From: Microbacterium soli | GTDB taxonomy: Bacteria > Actinomycetota > Actinomycetes > Actinomycetales > Microbacteriaceae | Assembly: GCF_039539005.1 (NCBI RefSeq) | Contig: NZ_BAABCP010000001.1 | Coordinates: 2,503,472-2,567,471 of the forward strand | Direction of reading: 5' to 3' | Length of the DNA stretch: 64,000 bases | Translations under genes and position numbers: made by a program | Notes under the pieces: generated by a model | What the model saw: the letters and a program-made list of their open reading frames with translations, nothing else | What the model was told of the DNA's origin: nothing | The model's database searches: none | Part shown: positions 1 through 9,240 of the stretch, piece after piece | Position numbering within the stretch: the stretch's first letter is position 1 | How the letters are laid out: each line of letters starts with the position of its first letter

Positions 1-1200
1 GGCGGGAACCTCTGGATGCTCGGGCTCGGCATGTCCGGTTTCGGGACCATCCTCGGTGCGGTGAACTTCATCACGACGATCATCGTGATGCGCGCACCCG
101 GCATGACGATGTGGCGCATGCCGATCTTCTCGTGGAACACGCTGATCACGAGCCTGCTGATCCTCATGGTGTTCCCCGTGCTGGCCGCCGCGATCCTGGC
201 CGCGGCCGCGGACCGCGTGCTCGGCGCGCACGTCTACGACCCGGCCAACGGCGGCGTGCTGCTGTGGCAGCACCTGTTCTGGTTCTTCGGGCACCCCGAG
301 GTGTACATCATCGCCCTGCCGTTCTTCGGCATCGTCTCGGAGATCTTCCCGGTCTTCAGCCGCAAGCCGATCTTCGGATACAAGACCCTGGTATACGCCA
401 CGATCTCCATCGCCTCGCTGTCCGTGGCCGTGTGGGCGCACCACATGTACTCGACCGGCGGGGTGCTGCTGCCCTTCTTCTCGCTGATGACCATGCTCAT
501 CGCCGTTCCGACGGGCGTGAAGATCTTCAACTGGATCGGCACGATGTGGCGGGGGTCGATCACGTTCGAGACACCCATGGTGTTCTCGCTGGGCTTCCTG
601 ACCTCGTTCGTGTTCGGGGGCCTCACCGGTGTCATCCTGGCGTCCCCACCGCTGGACTTCCACGTCACCGACTCGTACTTCGTCGTCGCGCACTTCCACT
701 ACGTCGTGTTCGGCACGGTCGTGTTCGCCATGTTCGCGGGTTTCTACTTCTGGTGGCCGAAGTGGACGGGACGGATGCTCAACGAGCGTCTGGGCTACAT
801 CCACTTCTGGATGCTGTTCATCGGCTTCCACATGACCTTCCTCGTGCAGCACTGGCTGGGTGTGGACGGCATGCCGCGCCGGTACGCCGACTACTCCGCG
901 TACGACAACTGGGAGTGGGGCAACCAGGTCTCCACGATCGGTGCCGTGCTGCTGGGGGCGTCCATGCTGCCGTTCTTCCTGAACGTGTGGATCACCGCGC
1001 GCAAGGCGCCGAAGGTGACCGTCGACGACCCGTGGGGCTACGGCGCGTCGCTGGAGTGGGCGACCTCCTGCCCGCCGCCGCGGCACAACTTCACGTCCAT
1101 CCCCCGGATCCGCAGCGAGCGCCCCGCGTTCGATCTCAACCACCCCGAGGCGGCGGAGCAGGCCGTTCCGGCCGGCACCGCAGCAGGAGAGGCCAAGTAA
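1..1200 (+). CDS. ctaD: Cytochrome c oxidase subunit I (aa3 type), 5' end cut by window edge
   Basis: This is the C-terminal about 400 residues of the heme-copper oxidase catalytic subunit. The frame is open from base 1, so the true start lies outside the window. The segment HPEVYI with HH a little further on (the Cu-B region, around bases 292-450) and the paired His in [10 protein letters not shown] (around 690-710), which ligate hemes a3 and a, are diagnostic. Several hydrophobic helices follow each other and the tail is Pro/Ala rich. The protein acts in the cytoplasmic membrane as the O2-reducing, proton-pumping core, fed by the QcrABC complex encoded just downstream on the other strand. 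ctaF follows after three bases, so the two are co-transcribed. Confidence 0.96.
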   Translation, partial: GGNLWMLGLGMSGFGTILGAVNFITTIIVMRAPGMTMWRMPIFSWNTLITSLLILMVFPVLAAAILAAAADRVLGAHVYDPANGGVLLWQHLFWFFGHPEVYIIALPFFGIVSEIFPVFSRKPIFGYKTLVYATISIASLSVAVWAHHMYSTGGVLLPFFSLMTMLIAVPTGVKIFNWIGTMWRGSITFETPMVFSLGFLTSFVFGGLTGVILASPPLDFHVTDSYFVVAHFHYVVFGTVVFAMFAGFYFWWPKWTGRMLNERLGYIHFWMLFIGFHMTFLVQHWLGVDGMPRRYADYSAYDNWEWGNQVSTIGAVLLGASMLPFFLNVWITARKAPKVTVDDPWGYGASLEWATSCPPPRHNFTSIPRIRSERPAFDLNHPEAAEQAVPAGTAAGEAK

Positions 1201-1203
1201 GCC

Positions 1204-1626
1204 ATGCGCAGCAGCATCGTCGTCTGGTGGGTCACCGCCGCCTTCTTCTTCGTGATGTCCGTCGTCTACACGGTCTGGAATCTGCTGGATTCGTTCCACG
1301 GTTATGTCGAATGGGTCGGGACCATCGCCCTGCTGTTCGTCGCCTTCATGGCCACGATGATCGCGGTCTACCTCCGCAGGACCTATCGTGCGCAGGGGGG
1401 AGAATTGCCGGCGGACATTCTCACAGCGGACATCGACGACGGAGATCCTGAGCAGGGCGAGTTCAGCCCCTGGTCCTGGTGGCCCATCGTTCTGGCAGGC
1501 GCCGCCGGAGTCTTCATCGTCGGGCTGGCCGTGGGCCACTTCCTGCTTCCGGTCGGGCTGGCGCTCTTCGTCGTCGCGATCGTCGGCTGGGTGTATGAGT
1601 ACTACCGAGGACACTTCGCGCGCTGA
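1204..1626 (+). CDS. ctaF: Cytochrome c oxidase subunit IV (actinobacterial type)
   Basis: A 140-residue membrane protein that starts three bases after the ctaD stop. It has four hydrophobic segments: two near the N-terminus (about residues 5-25 and 35-55) and two close together near the C-terminus (about 93-135), with an acidic loop between the pairs. Length, topology and position directly after ctaD match the small accessory subunit CtaF of actinobacterial aa3 oxidases, which stabilises the oxidase in the bcc-aa3 supercomplex. It has no catalytic residues. A strong hairpin terminator follows the stop. Confidence 0.9.
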   Translation: MRSSIVVWWVTAAFFFVMSVVYTVWNLLDSFHGYVEWVGTIALLFVAFMATMIAVYLRRTYRAQGGELPADILTADIDDGDPEQGEFSPWSWWPIVLAGAAGVFIVGLAVGHFLLPVGLALFVVAIVGWVYEYYRGHFAR

Positions 1627-1640
1627 GCGGGCTGTGTGAT

Positions 1641-1683
1641 ACGAGAGGGGCCTCCCGGAGTCAATCCGGGAGGCCCCTCTCGT
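1641..1683 (+). terminator. Hairpin terminator after ctaDF
   Basis: A perfect 19-bp inverted repeat (1641-1659 and 1665-1683) with a 5-base loop lies 15 bases after the ctaF stop. It has no T-tract, as is common in high-GC actinobacteria. It lies between convergent genes and may serve both strands. Confidence 0.85.
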
Positions 1684-1726
1684 GCACTTCGTCGGCAGGC
1701 TCAGCCCACCGGCGGGCGCGGAGGCC

Positions 1727-2146
1727 TCAGGGACGCGTACGGATGCGGGGGACACCGGTGAGCGGGTCGATGGGGCGACGGTGCACGCCGTCGTGGTCCT
1801 CGAGGGGGTAGCCCTCGCGCACCCAGTACTCGAACCCGCCGATGAGCTCCCGGACGGGGTAGCCGAGCTTGGCGAACTCCAGGGCACCCTTGGCACCGGC
1901 GTTGCATCCGGGGCTCCAGCAGTACACGACGACTTCGGACCCTGCAGGGATCTCCTTCGGAGCGCGCGTGGCGATCTCGCTGTAGTGCATGTGCACGGCC
2001 CCCGGAATGCGTCCCTGGGCCCACGCCTCGTCCGTGCGGACATCGACGACGGTGACCGGCTCTCCGGCCTTCTGAGCGGTGTACAAGTCGCTGCCGTCGG
2101 TCTCGTAGGCGAGTTTGGCGGCGAAGAACTCCTGACGATCGATCAT
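1727..2146 (-). CDS. Rhodanese-like domain protein
   Basis: A 139-residue single-domain rhodanese. The fold is visible as VVDVRTDEAW with the alpha/beta pattern after it, then the active-site loop in YCWSPGCNAG, where the Cys after VVY is the expected persulfide-carrying residue. The C-terminus has the usual GGFEYWVREGYP segment. Such proteins transfer sulfane sulfur or act in thiol or cyanide handling; the physiological substrate cannot be read from sequence. The start at 2146 (MIDRQEFF) is chosen because a -10 box TAGCCT ends seven bases upstream. An in-frame upstream start at 2194 would add 16 unconserved-looking residues and would place the -10 box inside the gene. Confidence 0.85.
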   Translation of the reverse strand: MIDRQEFFAAKLAYETDGSDLYTAQKAGEPVTVVDVRTDEAWAQGRIPGAVHMHYSEIATRAPKEIPAGSEVVVYCWSPGCNAGAKGALEFAKLGYPVRELIGGFEYWVREGYPLEDHDGVHRRPIDPLTGVPRIRTRP

Positions 2147-2153
2147 GACCTTC

Positions 2154-2159
2154 AGGCTA
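2154..2159 (-). promoter_or_regulatory. -10 box of the rhodanese gene, probably leaderless
   Basis: TAGCCT on the minus strand ends exactly 7 bases before the ATG at 2146. Transcription would begin at or next to the start codon, giving a leaderless mRNA. No convincing -35 box is seen. Confidence 0.5.
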
Positions 2160-2295
2160 CTCCCGGCCGCACGGGGTGGTCGCAGAGCGGACACGACATG
2201 ACAGGCCCTGATCGCGGGAGGCGCAGACGGTGAGGCGCGTCGGCAGGCGACTCCGCGCTCGGTCGCCGCGGACCGCGCCCGGCATCCGGAACGAC

Positions 2296-2354
2296 CTCCG
2301 TCCGCACCGGATGCGCTGAGGGCCCTCCGTCCGCAGCCGGATGCGCTGAGGGCC
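2296..2354. repeat. 29-bp tandem direct repeat, two copies
   Basis: Copies at 2296-2324 and 2325-2354 are identical except for one inserted base in the second. Each contains CCGGATGCGCTGAGGGCC. The second copy runs into the left arm of the qcrB terminator hairpin, and an inverted partial copy forms the right arm. It sits in the intergenic space between the rhodanese gene and qcrB. Confidence 0.85.
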
Positions 2355-2380
2355 CCGTCCTCTGCGGACGGAGCCCTCAG
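2346..2380 (-). terminator. Terminator of the ctaE-qcrCAB operon
   Basis: A 15-bp hairpin (2346-2360 and 2366-2380, one mismatch, 5-base loop) begins 20 bases after the qcrB stop on the minus strand. Confidence 0.75.
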
Positions 2381-2399
2381 CGATGGGGAGCGGCGGTGA

Positions 2400-4226
2400 C
2401 TACTCGCCGTCCTCCGACTTCTTCTTGCGCGGCTTGCGGGGCGGTTCGGTCGCGATCACCGAACTCGGCGTGTTGGGCGTCTCGCCGACCGTCTCGTCCG
2501 CGGGCTCGATCTCCGCGTCCGATGCGACACCTGCCCGTGCGTGCGCATCGGCGATCTCCGCCGACTCGAGGGCCTCGTCGTCGGCCAGCGCGTGCTGCTG
2601 ATGCGCATCGGCCTCCTCGATCTGCGCCTGAGTGAGCGGCTGCAGACGGTCCTCGAAGAACCAGCGGGACAGCGACGAGCGCAGGTTCTCGTGCCAGGGG
2701 ATGCGGCCCTTCGCGTTCGGACGCACCACAAGGGGCTGGTAGGTCTCGTAGTCGATCAGCTTCCAACGGTCGTACACGTCGACCGGCTGGTGGACCTCGA
2801 TGAACTCTCCACCGGGGAGGCGGACGATGCGACCCGACTCGTAGCCGTGCAGCACGATCTCGCGGTCCTTCTTCTGCAGGGCGATGCAGATGCGCTTCGT
2901 GATGAAGTACCCCAGCACCGGTCCGATGATCAGCAACGCCTGGAGTGTGTGGATCACGCCCTCCATGGTCAGCATGAAGTGCGTGGCCATGAGGTCGGAC
3001 GAGGCGGCCGCCCACAGCACGGCGTAGAAGATCATGCCGGCGACACCGATCGCGGTGCGGGTCGCGGCGTTGCGCGGACGGTCGGCGATGTGGTGCTCGC
3101 GCTTGTCGCCGGTGACCCACGCCTCGATGAAGGGGTACAGCGCCACGATGACGAGGAACAGGCCTAGCACCACGACGGGGATCAGGATGCCGAGGGACAG
3201 CGTGAAGTCACCAAGCGGGACATCCAGGTGCGGCGGTGCGAGGCGCAGCGCACCGTCTGCGAAGCCGATGTACCAGTCCGGCTGCGTGCCCGCCGAGACG
3301 GGAGAGGGGTCGTACGGTCCATAGTTCCACACCGGGTTGATCTGGAAGAAGGTCGCGATGAGGACGATCGTGCCGAACACGATGAACAGGAAGCCGCCCA
3401 TCTTCGACATGTACACCGGCATCATCGGGTAGCCCACGACGTTGTCGTTGGTGCGGCCGGGGCCGGCGAACTGGGTGTGCTTGTTGATGACCATCAGCAT
3501 GAGGTGCAGCACGACGAAGGCGATCACCAGCAGCGGCAGCAGCAGGATGTGCAGCGTGTACAGCCTGCCGACGATGTCCGATCCGGGGAACTCCCCGCCG
3601 AACAGCAGGAACGACGTCCAGGTGCCGATCAGCGGGATGCCCTTGACCATTCCGTCGATGATGCGCAGGCCGTTGCCGGAGAGCAGGTCGTCGGGGAGCG
3701 AGTATCCGGTGAAGCCCTCGGCCATGGCGAGGATGAACAGCACGAAGCCGATCACCCAGTTCAGCTCGCGCGGCTTGCGGAAGGCGCCCGTGAAGAACAC
3801 GCGGAGCATGTGGATGCCGATGCCGGCGACGAACACCAGGGCGGCCCAGTGGTGGATCTGGCGCACCAGGAGGCCACCGCGCAGATCGAACGAGATGTTC
3901 AGCGTCGACTCGAGGGCTGCCGACATCTCGATGCCCCGCATGGGCTGGTACGCACCCGTGTAGTGCGTGGGAACCATGGAGGCCTGGAAGAAGAAGGTCA
4001 GGAAGGTCCCCGACAGGAACACGACGACGAAGCTCCACAGTGCGATCTCCCCGAGCATGAAGGACCAGTGGTCCGGGAAGATCTTCCGGCCGAGCTCCTT
4101 GACGAAGCCGGACAGACTGGTGCGCTCATCGAGGTAGTTCGCCGTGCCGGCCAGGAACCGGCCGCCCAGCGGCTTGTCCTTGGCGGGCGCGGGCTTGGTG
4201 TCCTCGTGAAGAGTTGCGGTGCTCAA
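2400..4226 (-). CDS. qcrB: Cytochrome bc1 complex cytochrome b subunit
   Basis: A 608-residue integral membrane subunit of the quinol:cytochrome c reductase, longer than mitochondrial cytochrome b because of the hydrophilic C-terminal tail typical of actinobacteria. Heme b ligands can be placed at His125 or His126 and His139 in one helix pair and at His226 and His241 in the next. The Qo-site loop reads PDWY (316-319) in place of the PEWY of many bacteria, an acidic variant expected in this group. The C-terminal 100 residues are acidic and then basic (RKPRKKK). The start codon is TTG at 4226; its last two bases overlap the qcrA TGA, so translation is coupled to qcrA. Confidence 0.96.
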   Translation of the reverse strand: MSTATLHEDTKPAPAKDKPLGGRFLAGTANYLDERTSLSGFVKELGRKIFPDHWSFMLGEIALWSFVVVFLSGTFLTFFFQASMVPTHYTGAYQPMRGIEMSAALESTLNISFDLRGGLLVRQIHHWAALVFVAGIGIHMLRVFFTGAFRKPRELNWVIGFVLFILAMAEGFTGYSLPDDLLSGNGLRIIDGMVKGIPLIGTWTSFLLFGGEFPGSDIVGRLYTLHILLLPLLVIAFVVLHLMLMVINKHTQFAGPGRTNDNVVGYPMMPVYMSKMGGFLFIVFGTIVLIATFFQINPVWNYGPYDPSPVSAGTQPDWYIGFADGALRLAPPHLDVPLGDFTLSLGILIPVVVLGLFLVIVALYPFIEAWVTGDKREHHIADRPRNAATRTAIGVAGMIFYAVLWAAASSDLMATHFMLTMEGVIHTLQALLIIGPVLGYFITKRICIALQKKDREIVLHGYESGRIVRLPGGEFIEVHQPVDVYDRWKLIDYETYQPLVVRPNAKGRIPWHENLRSSLSRWFFEDRLQPLTQAQIEEADAHQQHALADDEALESAEIADAHARAGVASDAEIEPADETVGETPNTPSSVIATEPPRKPRKKKSEDGE

Positions 4227-5299
4227 TGACGCTCCCAGAAGCTCGGGCCGACGGGTTCGGTGAAGTCGCTCTGCGCGATGAGGTAGCCCTCATCGTCGAC
4301 GGCGATGGGCAACTGCGGCAGCGGCCTCGCGGCCGGGCCGAAGATGACCTTGGCGTGATCGGTGACGTCGAACTGCGACTGATGGCAGGGGCACAGCAGA
4401 TGGTGCGTCTGCTGCTCGTACAGTGCCACAGGGCATCCGACGTGGGTGCACACCTTGGAGTACGCGACGATGCCGTTGTAGGACCACGACTTGCGCTCCT
4501 CGGTCTCGATCAGCTGCTCGGGGCGCAGACGCATGAGCAGCACAATGGCCTTGGCCTTCTCCTCGAGCAGGCCTCCCTCGTGACCGAGCTCGTTGAGGCC
4601 CTCCGGGATGACGTGCACCGCGGAGCCCAGTGTGACGTCCGCAGCGCGAATGGGCGTGCCGGCGGGGTCGTGCACGAGGCGCGTGCCGGCCTTCCACATG
4701 GTGTGGTGCAGGAGCTCGACCGGGTCGCCGGCCGTGGGGTCCTCGGGCGTCGAGAACGGCGCGAGGCCGCGAAACAGCGTGATCCCGGGCACGACGGAGG
4801 CGACGACGGCGGCGATCAGCGAGTTGCGGATCATGGCGCGCCGACCGAACCCGGACTCGTCGTTCGCATCGGAGAACGCCTGCACGGCGGCTTCGCGCGT
4901 CGCATCTCGGCCGCGGGTGGGGTGGCGGTGCTCGATGAACTCCTTGTCGTTCATGAGCGACTTCGACCAGTGGATGGCGCCGATGCCGATGCTCAGCAGC
5001 GCGAGGGCGATCCCCAGGCCGATGAACAGGTTGTTGTGCCGCACATCGATGAGCGCCCCGGACTCGATGGGGAACAGCATGTACGCGGCGACAGCCCAGA
5101 TGCTGCCGGCCAGGGACAGGTAGAAGAGCGTGTAGACGGTGCGCGCGGCCGTCTTCTCCGACTTCGGATCCCGATCCGTCATCCGCTCACGGTGTGGTGG
5201 CAGTCCCGGGTTCACAGCGGGATCGCTGACTGCGACGCCCAGCCCCGGGGAGGGCTGGTAGGCCCGCTCCAGAGCCCGCGTCTCGTCGTCGTTTGCCAT
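4223..5299 (-). CDS. qcrA: Cytochrome bc1 complex Rieske iron-sulfur subunit
   Basis: A 358-residue Rieske protein with the two cluster-binding boxes CTHVGC (C284, H286, C289) and CPCHQSQF (C303, C305, H306), which hold the [2Fe-2S] centre. It has three transmembrane helices (about 55-78, 90-110 and 158-178) instead of one, as in other actinobacterial QcrA proteins. It passes electrons from quinol to the heme c of QcrC. The ATG at 5299 is preferred because the upstream extension reads through the tail of qcrC and is not conserved-looking. The gene overlaps qcrB by 4 bases. Confidence 0.96.
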   Translation of the reverse strand: MANDDETRALERAYQPSPGLGVAVSDPAVNPGLPPHRERMTDRDPKSEKTAARTVYTLFYLSLAGSIWAVAAYMLFPIESGALIDVRHNNLFIGLGIALALLSIGIGAIHWSKSLMNDKEFIEHRHPTRGRDATREAAVQAFSDANDESGFGRRAMIRNSLIAAVVASVVPGITLFRGLAPFSTPEDPTAGDPVELLHHTMWKAGTRLVHDPAGTPIRAADVTLGSAVHVIPEGLNELGHEGGLLEEKAKAIVLLMRLRPEQLIETEERKSWSYNGIVAYSKVCTHVGCPVALYEQQTHHLLCPCHQSQFDVTDHAKVIFGPAARPLPQLPIAVDDEGYLIAQSDFTEPVGPSFWERH

Positions 5300-5334
5300 G
5301 GTGCTCCTCGTACGTGATTCGATGAAAGTTCGGG

Positions 5335-6192
5335 TCAGTTGGACTTCGCCGTGATCCACACGGTGAGGGCGACGAGTGCGCCGATGCCGAAGATCCAGAT
5401 GAACAGGCCCTCGGAGACGGGGCCCAGCGAGCCGAGCGTGAAGCCGCCGACCTGGACCTCGTTCTGCTGGAAGGTCAGTGCGGCGATGAGGTCGCGCTTG
5501 TCCTCCGGGCTCAGGTTCATGTCGCCGAACACCGGCATGTTCTGCGGACCGGTGACCATGGCCGCGTAGATGTGCAACGCGCTCGTCGAGGTCAGCGCCG
5601 GGGCGTACTTGCCCTCTGTGAGCGCACCGCCGGCGGCCGCCACGTTGTGGCACATCGCACAGTTGATGCGGAAGAGCTCAGCGCCCTTGGAGATGCTGAC
5701 CTCGTCGGCGCTGTTCTCCGGATTGACCTCGCCCGCCGTCACCCAGTCCTCGGGATAGCTGGGGCCGGGGGCGACGGACTGCACGTACGCCGCGATGGCG
5801 CGGTTCTGCGCATCGGTGAACTGTGCGGGCTTCTGCGGCGCCTGCGGCCCCTGCATCGCCATCGGCATGCGGCCCGTGGCCAGCTGGAACTCGACGGACA
5901 GCTCTCCGACGCCGATGAGGCTCGGGCCCTCGGAGGTGCCCTGCAGATCCACTCCGTGACAGGTGGCGCAGTTCGCCGTGAACAGCTTCTGGCCGTCGGC
6001 CGCAGTCAGTTCGGCGGCCGCACTGGTCTGCGTGTCCGCGGTCGAGGCCATGGCGGCGGACGCGCCCGCGTACACACCACCGGTCAGCAGCAGGCCGGCG
6101 CCGATCAGTGCGACGGCGGCGAAGGGACTGCGGCGGCCGCGCGAACGGCGCTTCTTCTCTCGTGCCATGTGGGGAAAACGCTCCGCTCTCAT
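5335..6192 (-). CDS. qcrC: Cytochrome bc1 complex diheme cytochrome c subunit
   Basis: A 285-residue membrane-anchored cytochrome with two heme c motifs, CATCH (75-79) and CAMCH (178-182). It replaces soluble cytochrome c, relaying electrons from the Rieske subunit directly to the aa3 oxidase. An N-terminal helix (about 24-46) follows a very basic stretch, and a C-terminal helix (about 258-280) anchors it. The ATG at 6192 overlaps the ctaE stop as ATGA, favouring coupled translation; a second ATG at 6168 (MAREKKRR) is an equally usual family start. It is the second gene of the ctaE-qcrC-qcrA-qcrB operon. Confidence 0.94.
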   Translation of the reverse strand: MRAERFPHMAREKKRRSRGRRSPFAAVALIGAGLLLTGGVYAGASAAMASTADTQTSAAAELTAADGQKLFTANCATCHGVDLQGTSEGPSLIGVGELSVEFQLATGRMPMAMQGPQAPQKPAQFTDAQNRAIAAYVQSVAPGPSYPEDWVTAGEVNPENSADEVSISKGAELFRINCAMCHNVAAAGGALTEGKYAPALTSTSALHIYAAMVTGPQNMPVFGDMNLSPEDKRDLIAALTFQQNEVQVGGFTLGSLGPVSEGLFIWIFGIGALVALTVWITAKSN

Positions 6193-6842
6193 TTAAGGAA
6201 GTAGATGACGATGAACAGCGCGACCCAGACGACGTCGACGAAGTGCCAGTAGTACGACACGACGATCGACGAGGTCGCCTCCTTGTGCCGGAAGCTCTTC
6301 ACCGCGTAGGCGCGGCCGATCACGAGGACGAAGGCGATGAGGCCGCCGGTCACGTGCAGCGCGTGGAAACCGGTCGTGAGGTAGAAGGCCGACGCGTAGG
6401 AGTCCGCGCTGATCGGCATCCCCTCGGCGACGAGCGTCGCGTACTCCCAGACCTGGCCGCTGACGAAGATCGCGCCGAGGAAGAAGGTGAGCCAGAACCA
6501 CTCGACCATGCCCCAGCCGAACAGTCGACGACGCCCGGCGGCGTTGACCCTGCCGCGGGCGACGTGGTATGGCTGAAGGTCCTCCGCCGCGAAGACGCCC
6601 ATCTGACACGTGAACGAGGACGCCACGAGGATGAGCGTGTTCACCAGCGCGTACGGGACGTTCAGCGTTTCGGTGCGGGAGGCCCACAACTCCGGTGAAG
6701 TGCTGCGGAGGGTGAAGTAGATCGCGAAGAGTCCCGCGAAGAACATCACTTCACTGCCGAGCCACACGATGGTGCCGACAGCGACCGGATTGGGGCGCTT
6801 GATGGTTCTTGCCGCCGGGGCATGCGTCGCTGAGGTGGTCAC
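6189..6842 (-). CDS. ctaE: Cytochrome c oxidase subunit III
   Basis: A 217-residue five-helix membrane protein of the heme-copper oxidase subunit III family. Recognisable segments are [20 protein letters not shown] in the first helix, the Glu-containing helix near [12 protein letters not shown], and [12 protein letters not shown] with its conserved His residues. It supports proton uptake and stability of CtaD. The GTG at 6842 is chosen because family members begin MTTSA-like; an ATG at 6902 would add 20 residues. CATAAT lies just upstream of the GTG and may be the -10 box. It is the first gene of the operon with qcrC, qcrA and qcrB, opposite in strand to ctaDF. Confidence 0.92.
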   Translation of the reverse strand: MTTSATHAPAARTIKRPNPVAVGTIVWLGSEVMFFAGLFAIYFTLRSTSPELWASRTETLNVPYALVNTLILVASSFTCQMGVFAAEDLQPYHVARGRVNAAGRRRLFGWGMVEWFWLTFFLGAIFVSGQVWEYATLVAEGMPISADSYASAFYLTTGFHALHVTGGLIAFVLVIGRAYAVKSFRHKEATSSIVVSYYWHFVDVVWVALFIVIYFLK

Positions 6843-7020
6843 ACGTCCATTATGGCTGATTCCGACCGCCGATTCTTGCACCGAGACGGTCGACGTCGAC
6901 ATTCAGTGCCTTCGGACGGGCTCTGAAGCGGCTGGGAATATGCCGAGACGGCTGTGGATCTGCTGATCACGGGCGAAGATCGTGACCGTCATCTCCGCAC
7001 GATGCGTAGCGCCGCGCGGT

Positions 7021-7026
7021 TAGGAT
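7021..7026 (+). promoter_or_regulatory. -10 box of trpD, probably leaderless
   Basis: TAGGAT is followed by seven bases and then the ATG of trpD, with no Shine-Dalgarno sequence in between. Transcription should start at the initiation codon. Confidence 0.6.
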
Positions 7027-7033
7027 CACTCAC

Positions 7034-8098
7034 ATGGATGATTCCCTCTCCTGGACCGACCTGCTGACCACGCTCCTCGAGAGGCGCGACCTGAGCGTCA
7101 GGGAGTCGACGTGGGCGATGCGGCAGGTGATGCGGGGCGAGGTGACGCAGGCGCAGCTCGCGGGCTTCCTCGTGGCGCTCCGCGCGAAGGGGGAGACGAT
7201 CGATGAGGTCGTCGGCTTCCGTGATGCGATCCTCGAGGCCGCCGTGCCGCTGCCGGTCTCGTCGGACGTGCTGGACATCGTCGGCACCGGAGGGGACAGA
7301 GTCGGCACCGTGAACGTCTCGACCACGGCCGCCGTCATCATCGGCGCCGCCGGCATCCCGGTGGTCAAGCACGGCAACCGTGCGGCGAGCTCGTCATCCG
7401 GGTCCTCCGACGTGCTCGCGGCGCTGGGGCTGAACATCTCGCTCGACCCGGCCCTGGTGGCATCCGTCCTGGAGCGCACCGGCATCACCTTCGCGTGGGC
7501 GGCGGCGTTCCACCCCGGATTCAAGCACGCCGGGGCGGTGCGCTCGGAACTCGCCGTGCCCACGGTGTTCAACATGCTCGGCCCGCTGTGCAACCCCGCA
7601 CGAGCCGAGGCCAACGCCGTCGGCGTCGCCAAGCCCGAGCTCGTCCCGCTGATCACCGGGGTGTTCCGCACCCGCGGCGCCACCGCGCTGGTCTTCCGCG
7701 GCGACGACGGCCTGGACGAGCTGACCACGACCGGTCACAGCCGCATCTGGGAGGTCGCCCGCGGAGACATCCACGAGCACGACCTCGACCCGCGCGACCT
7801 CGATATCCCGCTGGCGGAGCTGTCCGATCTGATCGGCGGGTCGCCGGAGCACAACGCCAGAATCCTGCGCCGCACCCTCGAGGGCGAGAAGGGGGCCGTG
7901 CGCGACATCGTCCTGCTCAACGCCGCCGCGGGCATCGTCGCCTATGAGCTCTCGCACGACGCCTCGCTGACTCAGCGTCCCATCGTCGAGCGGCTGCGAG
8001 ACGCATACGGCCGCGCCGCGGAGGCCATCGACGACGGCCGCGCCGCGGAGAAGCTGAACACCTGGATCCGCGTCACGCGGGAACTCGCCTCCGCCTGA
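7034..8098 (+). CDS. trpD: Anthranilate phosphoribosyltransferase
   Basis: A 354-residue enzyme of tryptophan biosynthesis that joins anthranilate to PRPP. The PRPP-binding glycine loop GTGGDRVGTVNVST lies at about residues 84-97, followed by KHGNRAASSSSGSSDVL, where the family has the second substrate loop. FAWAAAFHPGFKHAG and the NMLGPLCNPA segment are also characteristic. The acidic diad appears in FRGDDGLDELTTTG. No other trp gene is nearby; in actinobacteria trpD commonly stands alone beside the cytochrome oxidase genes, as here beside ctaE. It ends 34 bases from the convergent exonuclease gene. Confidence 0.95.
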   Translation: MDDSLSWTDLLTTLLERRDLSVRESTWAMRQVMRGEVTQAQLAGFLVALRAKGETIDEVVGFRDAILEAAVPLPVSSDVLDIVGTGGDRVGTVNVSTTAAVIIGAAGIPVVKHGNRAASSSSGSSDVLAALGLNISLDPALVASVLERTGITFAWAAAFHPGFKHAGAVRSELAVPTVFNMLGPLCNPARAEANAVGVAKPELVPLITGVFRTRGATALVFRGDDGLDELTTTGHSRIWEVARGDIHEHDLDPRDLDIPLAELSDLIGGSPEHNARILRRTLEGEKGAVRDIVLLNAAAGIVAYELSHDASLTQRPIVERLRDAYGRAAEAIDDGRAAEKLNTWIRVTRELASA

Positions 8099-8132
8099 CC
8101 CCGGTGCAGGCGGAGGGCTCGGCCCGGTGGGC

Positions 8133-9053
8133 TCAGTCCCGCGCGCTCAGCGCCGCGATCGCTCTCGCCATCGACCCGTCGACACCGTGCTTCTCAGCCC
8201 ACTCCCGTGCGGCATCCGTTCGCAGCAGTCCCGACGCCGGGGGATTGTCCGGCGCGGAGAGGTCCAGATCCGTGACCACCCGCACGACCCTCGGGGCGAC
8301 ATCGAGATAGTCGGATGCCGCGGCGAACCGAGCGGATGCCACGGCCGTGAGCCTGCCGTCGGCTGCAGCGGCGCGCACACCGGCGAGGTCGCCATGCGCC
8401 TGCAGGAGTGCGGCGGCGGACTTCTCGCCGATGCCCTTGACGCCCGGCAGTCCGTCGGAGGCGTCGCCGCGCAGCGTGGCGAAGTCCGCGTACTGGGCGG
8501 CGTGGACGCCGTACCTGGACACCACGACCGCATCCGTCACGATCTCCAGGTTGCTCATGCCCCGCGCCGTGTAGACGACTCGCACGTCGCGGGCGTCGTC
8601 GATGAGCTGGAACAGGTCGCGGTCGCCCGTGACGATGTCCACGGGCCCGGTCGCACGGGTCGCGAGAGTGCCGATCACATCGTCCGCCTCGTGCTCGGCG
8701 GCGCCGATGACGGGGATGCCGAGTACGCCGAGCGCCTCGCGGATCCGCGGGATCTGCTGCTGCAGCGGGTCGGGGACCTCCTCGACATCCGGGGACTGCG
8801 ATCGGGCCTCGACCACGCGATGCGCCTTGTAGCTCGGAATGAGGTCGACGCGCCATCGGGGGCGCCAGTCGTCGTCCCAGCACGCGACCACCTTCGTCGG
8901 GCGGTACAGGGTCGCGAGCTTCGCGATGATGTCCAGCAGGCCCCGCACGGCGTTGACCGGCGAGCCGTCGGGGGACCTCACCTTGTCCGGCACCCCGTGG
9001 AAGGCCCGAAAATACAGGCTGGCGGTGTCGAGCAGCATGAGTCGTCCGGTCAC
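8133..9053 (-). CDS. 5'-3' exonuclease (Pol I N-terminal / FEN-like domain)
   Basis: A 306-residue stand-alone 5' nuclease resembling the N-terminal domain of DNA polymerase I. Metal-binding acidic residues are visible in LLDTASLYFRAFHG, VVACWDDDWRPRWR, AAEHEADDVIGTLA and VTGDRDLFQLI. The helix-hairpin-helix DNA-binding segment LPGVKGIGEKSAAALL follows at about 205-220. It probably removes flaps or RNA primers alongside Pol I. No polymerase domain is present. It starts with GTG at 9053, six bases after a TAGGCT box, so the mRNA is likely leaderless. Confidence 0.92.
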   Translation of the reverse strand: MTGRLMLLDTASLYFRAFHGVPDKVRSPDGSPVNAVRGLLDIIAKLATLYRPTKVVACWDDDWRPRWRVDLIPSYKAHRVVEARSQSPDVEEVPDPLQQQIPRIREALGVLGIPVIGAAEHEADDVIGTLATRATGPVDIVTGDRDLFQLIDDARDVRVVYTARGMSNLEIVTDAVVVSRYGVHAAQYADFATLRGDASDGLPGVKGIGEKSAAALLQAHGDLAGVRAAAADGRLTAVASARFAAASDYLDVAPRVVRVVTDLDLSAPDNPPASGLLRTDAAREWAEKHGVDGSMARAIAALSARD

Positions 9054-9059
9054 GATCCC

Positions 9060-9065
9060 AGCCTA
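9060..9065 (-). promoter_or_regulatory. -10 box of the exonuclease gene, probably leaderless
   Basis: TAGGCT on the minus strand is separated from the GTG at 9053 by exactly six bases. Confidence 0.55.
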
Positions 9066-9109
9066 GAGAGCGGAGCCGAATCCGTCACACAAGGCGTGGT
9101 CGCATCTGG

Positions 9110-9115
9110 TAATCT
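9110..9115 (+). promoter_or_regulatory. Candidate -10 box of rpsA
   Basis: TAATCT lies about 125 bases before the rpsA ATG, which would give an untranslated leader of roughly 118 bases. The -35 region is weak. It is the best promoter-like signal in the space between the exonuclease gene and rpsA. Confidence 0.4.
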
Positions 9116-9240
9116 GGAGTGTCACTCGTGGCGAGCACCTGCATGCCCTCGTGACGCAGCACTCCTATCCATTCGCCTCGGAGTTCCTCGGCTCGCCGAG
9201 TCCGCGGCCTGACCATCCATTCACAAGGACAACCCACTAC

